A stretch of DNA of 13,836 nucleotides, taken from assembly GCA_964392085.1 (NCBI GenBank), contig CAYMOV010000065.1, positions 1 to 13,836 on the forward strand, given 5' to 3'. Within the stretch, counting starts at the first letter, position 1, and every line of letters begins with the position of its first letter. Below the pieces are notes generated by a model. It worked only from the letters and a program-made list of their open reading frames with translations. It was not told the origin of the DNA and did no database searches. Positions 7,699-13,559 of the stretch are shown here, in pieces. The DNA is from CAYMOV01 sp964392085. GTDB taxonomy: Bacteria; Oederibacteriota; Muellerivitia; Muellerivitales; Muellerivitaceae. The translations under genes were made by a program, and so were the position numbers.

Positions 7699-9084
7699 CT
7701 AATCCTTGTACTCCGCGTATTGGGCCTGGATCTCGCCTTGGGCGTAGGCGCGGTTCAGGTGGTAGACCAGCAGGTATTTATGCCGGACATCGCCCCAGAG
7801 TTCCTTCTTGCCCTCGGTCTCATCGGCGGACTCGGGGTCATGGCCCACGACCAGCTTGTCCGACGAGACCTTCTGCCCGTCCAGGTCCACGGTCCAGTCG
7901 AGGGTCCAGGTGAGGCTGGGGTGCGCCTTGACGCCGTTGGCGGCCGCCACCGGGGGCCCGGGGGCCGACGCCATCGTGAGGGTGAGGACCACGGTATGGG
8001 GGTGCTTGACCCCGGCGTCGTCGAAGGTGGCGTAGTCGTTCTTGTTGGTGAAGGTCTCGGTGTTCTTGCCGCCCTTCGCGTAGCCCGTGTTGCCCTGGAT
8101 CCCCGGCAGGCCGTAGTAGTCGAAGTTGGGGCGGAGGATGTTCGCGCCCCGTTTCACCGCCAGCGGGGAATAGTAGCGCGTGACGTAGCTGACGTCGAAA
8201 TACATCAGGTGGTCGCCGGGCGTGATCGCGGTGAGGCACTTGCGCAGGTGGTCCTGGGGCGTGCCCTCCACCTGCAGGCGGACCTTGTGGTCCAGCATGA
8301 TGTCCGTGTCGTTGCGCACCTGTAGGTCCTCGAAAGTCACGGTGGTGCGCTTGAAGGCCAGGTACCCCACCACAGCCAGGGCACCCGCAAGGACTAAGGC
8401 CAGGGCGGGGGCCGCCTTGGGCATCGAGCCCTGCTTCTTGCCGCCCGGGGGGGCCTGGGGCTTCAGGGCGCCGGGGCGGTAGGCCTCGTAGATCTCCAGG
8501 GGTTCGTCGATGCCCTTGACCCGGTAACGCCCGTGGTTCACCCAACCCACCTCGTCGGGCTTATCCGCCAGGTAGCCCTTGGCCGAGTCGAAAACGCCGT
8601 AGGTGAGGTACACATGGCCGCCGTCGGCCAAGCCCTCGACCCGCGAGGCGCGGTTCACGTGGCGGCCGAAGACGTCGAGGCTGATCTTGTCCTCCATGGT
8701 GACCTGGCCCATGTGGAGGCCGATGCGGACCAGAAGGGGCGGTTGGTCGGGGTGGGAGGCGTTGTGCTTTCGCAGGGCCCCCTGGATCTCGAGGGCACGG
8801 GCCACGGCGGCGGAGGGTTCCGAGAAGACCGCCATCACCGCGTCGCCGATGTGCTTGATCACGCGCCCGGCGCCGTCCCGCTCGATCACCGGAACCAAGA
8901 GGGCGTCATGGGCCAGGCGCACTTCGTTGGAGTAGGCGTCCCCCTTCTCCTCGGTGAGGCGGGTGAAGCCCTGGATGTCGGTGAACATGATGGTGAGGAC
9001 CGAGGTGTTCCGGCTCTGGCGGAATTGGTCCACCTGGCTGAGGTCGGTCTCGTTGAGGTTCATTTTTAAGGGTTCGTCGGTCAT
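7699..9084 (-). CDS. Class III adenylate cyclase with membrane anchor and C-terminal outer domain
   Basis: The 461-residue protein begins with a complete class III cyclase domain (about 27-205). Metal-binding aspartates are D36 in F-T-D-I-Q-G-F-T and D81 in H-I-G-D-A-V-M-A-V-F. The purine-selecting pair is K77 and D137 (in D-V-F-G-R), the pair expected for ATP rather than GTP. The transition-state residues N144 and R148 lie in H-V-N-R-A-S-R. It should therefore form active homodimers making cAMP in the cytoplasm. A Pro/Gly/Lys linker (204-222) leads to one membrane helix (about 223-244). About 215 beta-rich residues follow that I do not recognise and that should lie in the periplasm. The start at 9084 has GAGG (9092-9095) seven bases upstream; a second in-frame ATG at 9063 has a poorer site. 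The gene is convergent with the DUF3592 gene and divergent from the DUF4440-like gene. Confidence 0.9.
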   Translation of the reverse strand: MTDEPLKMNLNETDLSQVDQFRQSRNTSVLTIMFTDIQGFTRLTEEKGDAYSNEVRLAHDALLVPVIERDGAGRVIKHIGDAVMAVFSEPSAAVARALEIQGALRKHNASHPDQPPLLVRIGLHMGQVTMEDKISLDVFGRHVNRASRVEGLADGGHVYLTYGVFDSAKGYLADKPDEVGWVNHGRYRVKGIDEPLEIYEAYRPGALKPQAPPGGKKQGSMPKAAPALALVLAGALAVVGYLAFKRTTVTFEDLQVRNDTDIMLDHKVRLQVEGTPQDHLRKCLTAITPGDHLMYFDVSYVTRYYSPLAVKRGANILRPNFDYYGLPGIQGNTGYAKGGKNTETFTNKNDYATFDDAGVKHPHTVVLTLTMASAPGPPVAAANGVKAHPSLTWTLDWTVDLDGQKVSSDKLVVGHDPESADETEGKKELWGDVRHKYLLVYHLNRAYAQGEIQAQYAEYKD

Positions 9085-9234
9085 CTCCGCGCCTCGGGAA
9101 TCAATATTCGCATGGACGGCCGAGGGAGGCTAGGTAAAAAGGGATTGGGATAAGGCGTTAAATACAGAGGGTTTTCATTTGTATGAAGCAAGGGGTGGTC
9201 GATCGGTTTTGGCGGGAAAAATTTCACCCTTCGG

Positions 9235-9264
9235 TTGCAATTTGCCGATTCCCGCCCCGATACT
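9235..9264 (+). promoter_or_regulatory. Candidate sigma70-type promoter for the DUF4440-like gene
   Basis: TTGCAA (9235-9240) and GATACT (9259-9264) are separated by 18 bases and each match four of six consensus positions. The pair sits in the 239-base spacer between the divergent cyclase and DUF4440-like genes, about 60 bases before the chosen start. No other strong element was seen in that spacer. Weak support by consensus only. Confidence 0.25.
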
Positions 9265-9323
9265 GCCGCCGTCTCAAGGGACGCCCATCCTGGGCCAGCC
9301 CCAAAACCCGACAGGAGAATTCC

Positions 9324-9941
9324 ATGATGAAAAAGCCGTCGATGATGGCCTTGTTGTTCGCTTTATGCGTTTTGCCGGTGATGAGCCAAGACGCCGCCAA
9401 GCCGGCCGCTCCCGCCGTGGCCGCCGCTCCCGCCGCCGTGAAGAGCGCCCCGAAGGCGATAAAGGCCGACCCGGCCAATGACGAAGCCGGGATCCAGGGG
9501 CTGTTCCAAAGCCTCACCGAGGCCTGGACCGCCGGGGACGCCAAGCTCATGGCGAGCCATTGGCTCAAGGACGGCTCACTGATCACCCCCATGGGCGTCG
9601 CCGCCTGGACCCGCGGGGACGTCGAGCAGGCCGTGGGCGCCGACATCAAGCATTTCGGCGGCACCAATACCTTCACCGAGCTGAAGATCGTCCAGGTCCT
9701 TGCGGGCGGATTCGACTTGGTGGACGCCACCGGCACGATCAGCGGGATGAAGAACCCCGACGGCACCGCCGCCCCCGACTTTGTGCACCACATCTTCGCC
9801 GCGGTGGTCAACCGCGGGGGCAAATGGTACATCAAGGCCATGAGGCCCTACCTGTTCGTCCAGCCCCCCGCCGCCGCCGCCGCGCCGGCCGCTTCGACCG
9901 ACGCCGCGCCTCCCGCGGGCCCGGCCGACGCGAAGAATTAA
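9324..9941 (+). CDS. Exported SnoaL/DUF4440-like protein
   Basis: The ATG at 9324 (with another ATG right after it) has AGGAG at 9313-9317 at a good distance. The open frame reaches back to 9183, but the extra 47 residues are Arg-rich, lack a ribosome binding site and would bury the signal peptide. The 205-residue product starts with a signal peptide (M-M-K-K, hydrophobic core 7-20, likely cut near S-Q-D). An Ala/Pro/Lys linker (22-50) leads to a cystatin-like alpha+beta domain (about 51-180) of the SnoaL/DUF4440 (SgcJ/EcaC) type. Markers are the helix L-F-Q-S-L-T-E-A-W-T-A-G-D, the S-H-W-L-K-D-G-S-L-I-T-P segment and a terminal W-Y-I-K-A-M-R-P strand. An Ala/Pro tail follows. Such domains bind small ligands or act as simple enzymes; no function is assigned here. 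Low-complexity arms on both sides suggest a tethered or spacer-held periplasmic domain. A strong terminator follows at once. Confidence 0.8.
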   Translation: MMKKPSMMALLFALCVLPVMSQDAAKPAAPAVAAAPAAVKSAPKAIKADPANDEAGIQGLFQSLTEAWTAGDAKLMASHWLKDGSLITPMGVAAWTRGDVEQAVGADIKHFGGTNTFTELKIVQVLAGGFDLVDATGTISGMKNPDGTAAPDFVHHIFAAVVNRGGKWYIKAMRPYLFVQPPAAAAAPAASTDAAPPAGPADAKN

Positions 9942-9956
9942 TCCACGCCGGTTTGG

Positions 9957-9991
9957 AAGGCCTTCCCCCGCGCCGGGGGAGGGCCTTTTTT
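9957..9991 (+). terminator. Rho-independent terminator after the DUF4440-like gene
   Basis: A 14-bp stem (9957-9970 with 9974-9987, one T-G wobble, three-base loop CGC) is followed by a run of T to 9991. It starts 15 bases after the stop codon of the exported protein and ends its transcript. Confidence 0.93.
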
Positions 9992-10107
9992 GATTCGGGG
10001 TGACGGGGTTTCGGCCGAAGGATGCCCGGGGTCAAGACCGGAAACTTCCGCTCATTTTGATCGCCTTTTTGGGTGGCCCGCGGTGAACCGACGCAGAGGC
10101 GGTGGGA

Positions 10108-10136
10108 TTGTCAAACGAGGGGGATTGTCCGATCAT
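10108..10136 (+). promoter_or_regulatory. Candidate sigma70-type promoter for the small exported peptide
   Basis: TTGTCA (10108-10113) and GATCAT (10131-10136) are spaced by 17 bases, with five and four of six consensus matches. The site lies about 30 bases before the start of the small gene and after the preceding terminator, where a separate promoter is needed. Confidence 0.35.
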
Positions 10137-10167
10137 TGAGGCCAGACGCACCTTTCGGAGGATATCA

Positions 10168-10461
10168 ATGAAGAAGCATCCATGGAGATGGGTGATCGGC
10201 GTGGTTTTGGCGGTTGGGATGCCTTGCGGTTCAGCTCGGGCCCAATTCACCAGTGTCGCCGCGCCGACCCCCGTTCGGGCTAACACCCCGGTCCCGGTCG
10301 CTAGCCCTGCCGCCACGCCGATCCACTGGAACGGCCAGCGCCCCCACAAGTCCAGGACCCACTGGAATGCGAACCAGGGTCGGACGACGACAACCCCGAA
10401 ACCTGTGGTGACTCCCGTGGTCTGGCCCACGCCTCCCTCCGGGAAACTCGTCACCCAATAA
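10168..10461 (+). CDS. Small exported Pro/Thr-rich protein
   Basis: GGAGGA at 10157-10162 sits five bases before the ATG at 10168. The frame is open to 10102, but a start there would put 22 charged residues before the signal. The 97-residue precursor has a signal peptide (M-K-K-H, hydrophobic 8-18) with a likely signal peptidase I cut after A-R-A (25). The mature 72 residues are disordered-looking, rich in Pro, Thr, Ala and Val, with repeated T-P and V-x-P units and two H-W-N motifs (53-55 and 65-67), each followed by a short basic stretch. No known domain is recognised. The arginines, histidines and prolines could suit wall or membrane association, or metal or polymer binding. It lies between two intrinsic terminators, so it is probably transcribed alone. 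Confidence 0.7.
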   Translation: MKKHPWRWVIGVVLAVGMPCGSARAQFTSVAAPTPVRANTPVPVASPAATPIHWNGQRPHKSRTHWNANQGRTTTTPKPVVTPVVWPTPPSGKLVTQ

Positions 10462-10494
10462 ATAAGGTCTTGGAATCGACGACTGGATAACTGT

Positions 10495-10546
10495 AGGGGC
10501 TCCGTTGGGGGGATCAGTGATCCTCCCCGGCGGGGCTCTTTTTTTT
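10495..10546 (+). terminator. Rho-independent terminator after the small exported protein gene
   Basis: A long imperfect hairpin pairs GCTCCGTT and GGGGGGAT on the left with ATCC-T-CCCC and GGCGGGGC on the right, with G-T wobbles, one bulge and a CAGTG loop. A run of eight T (10539-10546) follows. It lies about 35 bases after the stop codon and ends the single-gene transcript. Confidence 0.88.
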
Positions 10547-10627
10547 GAGGCGGTTGAGATAGATGTTACAGGGCCTTGCCGGACCCCTCGGATTGAGCCC
10601 CCACCTGAAACGTAAAGGGAACGCATC

Positions 10628-11488
10628 TTGAAAGATCAACAAACCTCCGGCGGGCCGGACAGCTCGGCGGTGCGGGTGGCGCTGTGGCGGGCCCTACACG
10701 TTTTGGCCGACCCGCCTCCGCATGTCATCAATGATGGGGTCGGCCTCAAGCTGGCGGCGCCCGAAGAAGGCTGGCGCGCCCGCCCCGACATGGACCCGGT
10801 CTTCACCAAGAACTTCCGGGCCTCCATCGTGGCGCGCGCCCGGTTCATCGAGGACCTGGTGATGGATGAGGCCGCTCGCGGTGTGGACCAATACGTCCTG
10901 CTCGGGGCGGGATTGGACAGTTTCGCCCAACGCAGGCTGGGGGAAATGTCGAACCTGAAGGTTTTCGAGGTCGACCAACCCGGTACCCAGGCCTGGAAGA
11001 AGAAGCGCCTGGTCGAGTTGGGCTACGGCGTTCCGGACCATCTCAAGTTCGCGCCGGTGAACTTCGAGGCGGGGGACGATTGGGTAAAGGGTCTGGGGGC
11101 CGTGGGTTTCGATATGAAGCACCCGTCGGTGATCGCCTCCACCGGGGTCACGCTTTACCTCACGAAAGAGGCCGTCGCGGCTACCCTTAGGACTGTCGCC
11201 GCCTTCGCCCCCGGGTCCACCCTGGCCATGACCTACCTGTTGCCGATGGAAATGGCTACGCCGGAAGAGCGCCCTGGCCGCGAGATCGCCGAACGGGGGG
11301 CCAAGGCCGGCGGCACACCCTTCCTCAGCTTTTTTACGCCCGAAGGGATGACTGCCCTGGCCTTGGAGTCGGGGTTTAAAGAAGCCGAAGCCGTGACGGC
11401 GGAGGACCTGGCCCAAAGGTATTTCAGCGGGCGGACCGACGGATTGCGTACTTCCGGCTCGGAACAGATCTTGGTGGCGAGGACCTAA
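10628..11488 (+). CDS. SAM-dependent methyltransferase, TIGR00027/leucine carboxyl methyltransferase type
   Basis: The 286-residue protein follows the pattern of the TIGR00027/LCM (PF04072) methyltransferases. The N-terminal substrate part contains F-T-K-N-F-R-A-S-I-V-A-R-A-R-F-I (59-74). The SAM site is L-L-G-A-G-L-D-S-F-A-Q-R (91-102), the ribose-binding acid is in F-E-V-D-Q-P (113-118), and a G-V-T-L-Y-L motif lies at 173-178. Family members usually carry E-G-V there; here it is S-T-G-V, losing the acid. These proteins are often annotated from polyketide or unknown contexts, and the substrate is not known. The start is TTG at 10628 with AAGGGA (10615-10620) seven bases upstream. The TfoX-like gene follows after 55 bases that contain a small hairpin. 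Confidence 0.88.
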   Translation: MKDQQTSGGPDSSAVRVALWRALHVLADPPPHVINDGVGLKLAAPEEGWRARPDMDPVFTKNFRASIVARARFIEDLVMDEAARGVDQYVLLGAGLDSFAQRRLGEMSNLKVFEVDQPGTQAWKKKRLVELGYGVPDHLKFAPVNFEAGDDWVKGLGAVGFDMKHPSVIASTGVTLYLTKEAVAATLRTVAAFAPGSTLAMTYLLPMEMATPEERPGREIAERGAKAGGTPFLSFFTPEGMTALALESGFKEAEAVTAEDLAQRYFSGRTDGLRTSGSEQILVART

Positions 11489-11501
11489 TCGCCGAAACGG
11501 C

Positions 11502-11520
11502 CCGGCGGGTCACCCGCCGG
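11502..11520. repeat. Perfect inverted repeat between methyltransferase and TfoX-like genes
   Basis: CCGGCGGG and CCCGCCGG form an 8-bp perfect stem around TCA. There is no T-tract, so it is more likely an mRNA stability element or weak attenuator than an intrinsic terminator. The ribosome binding site of the next gene starts 11 bases later. Confidence 0.6.
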
Positions 11521-11543
11521 TCACGCCAAAAGGGAGACGGCCT

Positions 11544-11885
11544 ATGGCCTACGACGAGAAACTGGCGGACCGCATCCGGCGGATCCTCAAGGGCAAGAAG
11601 GGGATGACCGAGAAGCGGATGTTCGGCGGTCTTTGTTTCCTGCTGGACGGCAAGATGTTGTGCGGCATCTCCAAAGGCGATTTCATGGCTAGGGTGGGGT
11701 CCGAAAACCACAACCGGGCGATTTCCCACAAGTACGCGAGGGCTATGGACTTCACCGGCAAGCCCATGGTCGGCTTCCTCTTCGTCGGGGCCGAGGGCCT
11801 CAAAACCCGCGCTTCGCTGGCCAAGTGGGTGGCGATGTGCGACGACTATGTTGGGCCGCTCCCGAAGAAGACCCCGAAGCGGTAA
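11544..11885 (+). CDS. TfoX/Sxy N-terminal-domain protein
   Basis: The 113-residue product is a single TfoX N-terminal domain. Its marks are M-A-Y-D-E-K-L-A-D-R at the start, then E-K-R-M-F-G-G-L-C-F-L-L-D-G-K-M (23-38), D-F-T-G-K-P-M-V-G-F (69-78) and L-A-K-W-V (92-96). In enterobacteria and Haemophilus the two-domain TfoX/Sxy protein activates competence genes with CRP. Stand-alone N-terminal domains are widespread, cytosolic and mostly of unknown function, so a competence role should not be assumed. GGGAG at 11532-11536 lies seven bases before the ATG. It is downstream of the methyltransferase on the same strand and convergent with the winged-helix gene. Confidence 0.9.
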   Translation: MAYDEKLADRIRRILKGKKGMTEKRMFGGLCFLLDGKMLCGISKGDFMARVGSENHNRAISHKYARAMDFTGKPMVGFLFVGAEGLKTRASLAKWVAMCDDYVGPLPKKTPKR

Positions 11886-11941
11886 GGCTGCTTAAGTGAA
11901 TCGTCGAGGGATCTGTTTTGCTATCGCTGTCGGCTGAATTT

Positions 11942-12050
11942 CTTAAGTATTAAGTGTGAGCGAGAATCCCATGAGGTGCGCGTAGCGCATCGAAGGGCTG
12001 GTTTTCCGAAAAGTGGAAAGTGTATGCCTGACCCCACGGTGGGGTTAGGC
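11942..12050. repeat. Hairpin-rich noncoding patch between convergent genes
   Basis: Within about 110 bases four inverted repeats occur in a row. They are CTTAA-gta-TTAAG (11942-11954), TGCGC-gta-GCGCA (11977-11989), TTTCC with GGAAA (12003-12007 and 12015-12019), and GCCTGACCCC with GGGGTTAGGC around a five-base loop (12026-12050, one wobble). The last overlaps the stop codon of the minus-strand winged-helix gene and could mark its transcript end, though no T-run follows. The GTCAGGC-type stem and the chain of hairpins resemble repeated palindromic elements or a transposon-end relic. No transposase is present. Confidence 0.45.
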
Positions 12051-13157
12051 GGGGCGGGTGGGGGTGCCGATGAACTTGCCCCAGGCGGCGACGGCTTGAG
12101 CGAAGCCCTGGAGCTCGGGCTTGGAGAGCTTGCGGAAGGGGCGGGTTTCGATGACGGTCGCCTTGGAGCCCGCCTTGCGGTGCCAGGTGCCGACCACTTT
12201 CCCGTCAATGACGATGGTGGACATGAACATGCCGTTGGACCCCGGCACCACCTTCTCGAAGTGTTTCTTCTCCAACACCGCCTCCCGGTCCTTATAACCG
12301 AGCAGGTATTCGTCGAACCCGGGAAGAGCGGCCACGTGGGTCTTCTGGCCTTTCCACGCCTTCGCCAGCACCGCTTCGGAATCCGGGGCCATGTAATAGG
12401 TCTTAGAGTCCACCTTCAGCTCGACCAGGCTCTTCTTCGCCAGGGCGAAACCGGTCTTGGTGTCCTTCACGGTGAGCTTCGCCCAGCCGGATAAGTCCCC
12501 CAGGGTGGCTGGCCCATGGCTGGTGAAATACCTCCGGGTCAATTCTCCCAAGGCCTCATCCCGATCCAGGCGACGGGGTTTCTTGATCCATTCCTCCAGC
12601 AGGACGAACGCCTGTTCCTTGCCCTTGAGGGGGCCTAGGCAAAGGACCCCGGAGATGGAGAGGTGGGCGAGGAGGTGGTATCCACGCTGGCCTTTGGTTG
12701 AAACCCCTCCCTTTTCAAAGAGGGAGAATATTTCAGCCCGACCCAGGGCCTTGCCGCCATTCAGGCCGCGGATGGCGAGGTCTTGAGCGCGCCCATGGGA
12801 TTTGTCATCCAACCCGAGTTGGGCCCGGCGGCCCGCCATGCCATCGATGATGCGCTTGCCGTGGAGATCCAGCATCCAAGGCAGGTCTTCTGCCGCCGTC
12901 ACATGCAGAGTGCCCCTCATGGGCCATGACCGGACGATCTGGCCCTTGTTGAAGGCTGCCTCCACCTGGGCGAGGGTGGAACCTGCTACCCGGAGGCCGA
13001 TGGACCACTTCACCCCGGGGAAGTCCTGTCCCTGCATGGCCAGCATGAACCGGACGGCTTCCTGGGGGGATTTGAAGGATGAGCCCAAGATCCGCTGGTT
13101 GGCGACGCGGAGTCGTCCGATCCAATCGGACGTTGGTTGGGTGGGTTTGGTCTTCAT
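12045..13157 (-). CDS. Winged-helix AlkZ-like protein (HTH_42 / former DUF1006)
   Basis: I start this at 13157, giving 370 residues, because family similarity begins there. The frame is open to 13358, but the added 67 residues are low in conserved pattern and cross the base-composition boundary. The ribosome binding site is poor at either start. Family marks are A-M-Q-G-Q-D-F-P-G-V-K-W-S-I-G-L-R (40-56), I-V-R-S-W-P-M-R-G-T-L-H (74-85) with A-A-E-D-L-P-W (88-94), and late P-G-F-D-E-Y-L-L-G-Y-K-D-R plus V-V-P-G-S-N-G-M-F. The family contains three winged-helix units around a DNA-binding groove. In AlkZ a Q-x-Q motif is catalytic for unhooking modified bases and interstrand crosslinks. Q42-G-Q44 sits at the matching place, so a DNA glycosylase is plausible but unproven. 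It is cytosolic, convergent with the TfoX-like gene, and its upstream side borders the AT-rich block. Confidence 0.88.
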   Translation of the reverse strand: MKTKPTQPTSDWIGRLRVANQRILGSSFKSPQEAVRFMLAMQGQDFPGVKWSIGLRVAGSTLAQVEAAFNKGQIVRSWPMRGTLHVTAAEDLPWMLDLHGKRIIDGMAGRRAQLGLDDKSHGRAQDLAIRGLNGGKALGRAEIFSLFEKGGVSTKGQRGYHLLAHLSISGVLCLGPLKGKEQAFVLLEEWIKKPRRLDRDEALGELTRRYFTSHGPATLGDLSGWAKLTVKDTKTGFALAKKSLVELKVDSKTYYMAPDSEAVLAKAWKGQKTHVAALPGFDEYLLGYKDREAVLEKKHFEKVVPGSNGMFMSTIVIDGKVVGTWHRKAGSKATVIETRPFRKLSKPELQGFAQAVAAWGKFIGTPTRPA

Positions 13158-13208
13158 GGTGGGGCCAATATCCGACGGGTTGAGGAAAGTGTCAATCTGG
13201 CCGCTAGA

Positions 13209-13325
13209 TATCGTTTCTGGCGGTTGGAGCTTTCCCTGCCGCCCGTTAAGGCGAAGGATACGGCCTGGTGGGAAGAGGATTGGACGGATCCCCACAAGAT
13301 GAGGGACCGGGAGATGTTCGCTTAG
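13209..13325 (+). pseudogene. Possible C-terminal gene remnant upstream of the AlkZ-like gene
   Basis: A plus-strand frame ending at TAG 13323-13325 has a protein-like end: R-Y-R-F-W-R-L-E-L followed by A-W-W-E-E-D-W-T-D-P-H-K-M-R-D-R. The composition (many W, D, E, K) is unlike the Arg/Pro/Gly-rich shadow ORFs elsewhere. It has no ribosome binding site or credible start, and it faces away from the AlkZ-like gene. I read it as the tail of a decayed or truncated gene cut off before the AT-rich block. I do not recognise the family, and chance cannot be excluded. Confidence 0.3.
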
Positions 13326-13345
13326 GGATGGGGTTAATTTAGGGC

Positions 13346-13399
13346 TGTCAATTGTCAATACTTGACCACTTCATTGACTGTGTAAAATTGAAAGTCAAT
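13346..13399. repeat. Cluster of TTGAC/GTCAA repeats at the edge of the AT-rich block
   Basis: Five copies of one pentamer lie within 52 bases: GTCAAT at 13347 and 13354, TTGAC at 13362 and 13374, and GTCAAT at 13394. ATTGACT (13373-13379) and AGTCAAT (13393-13399) make a perfect 7-bp inverted repeat with a 13-base spacer. The block begins with TGTCAATTG just where AT-rich DNA starts. Repeated TTGACC-type boxes beginning with TG are known at the ends of IS21-family elements, so this may be a transposon terminus. An operator array controlling the gene at 13560 is the alternative. Confidence 0.45.
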
Positions 13400-13559
13400 A
13401 TGGATATTTATGTGATTAAAGTTACTTTTTGAATCCTATTTAACGACATTGGTGTATTAAGCCGTACGAATTAACTAATAAACATGCTGTGATATATGCT
13501 TTACTTGCATTATGAGAATTTTGATAGATGTTTTTCACTTAAAGCTTGGGAGTTATTAA

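Larger units (their letters stand above)
13158..13559. other. Gene-poor junction from GC-rich core to AT-rich block
   Basis: This 402-base stretch holds no complete gene I can support. Its first part (to about 13330) is GC-rich and contains the possible remnant ending at 13325 and the untraced promoter of the minus-strand AlkZ-like gene. From about 13331 the composition turns abruptly AT-rich, and the TTGAC/GTCAA cluster (13346-13399) follows. The rest up to 13559 is AT-rich leader for the plus-strand ORF at 13560, with a tiny ORF at 13400 (M-D-I-Y-V-I-K-V-T-F) and only weak promoter-like hexamers such as TTTACT at 13500. Confidence 0.6.

Noticed and set aside
9183..9323. Upstream extension of the DUF4440-like gene
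   Set aside because: It would place 47 Arg-rich residues before a clean signal peptide, whereas AGGAG at 9313-9317 fits the ATG at 9324.
11544..11885. Competence regulation by the TfoX-like protein
   Set aside because: Only the N-terminal domain is present and no competence genes or CRP-type sites are seen nearby, so a competence role is not supported.
13158..13358. N-terminal extension of the AlkZ-like gene to an ATG at 13358
   Set aside because: Family similarity begins at the ATG at 13157. The extension has no conserved pattern and would run across the composition boundary into the TTGAC repeat cluster.
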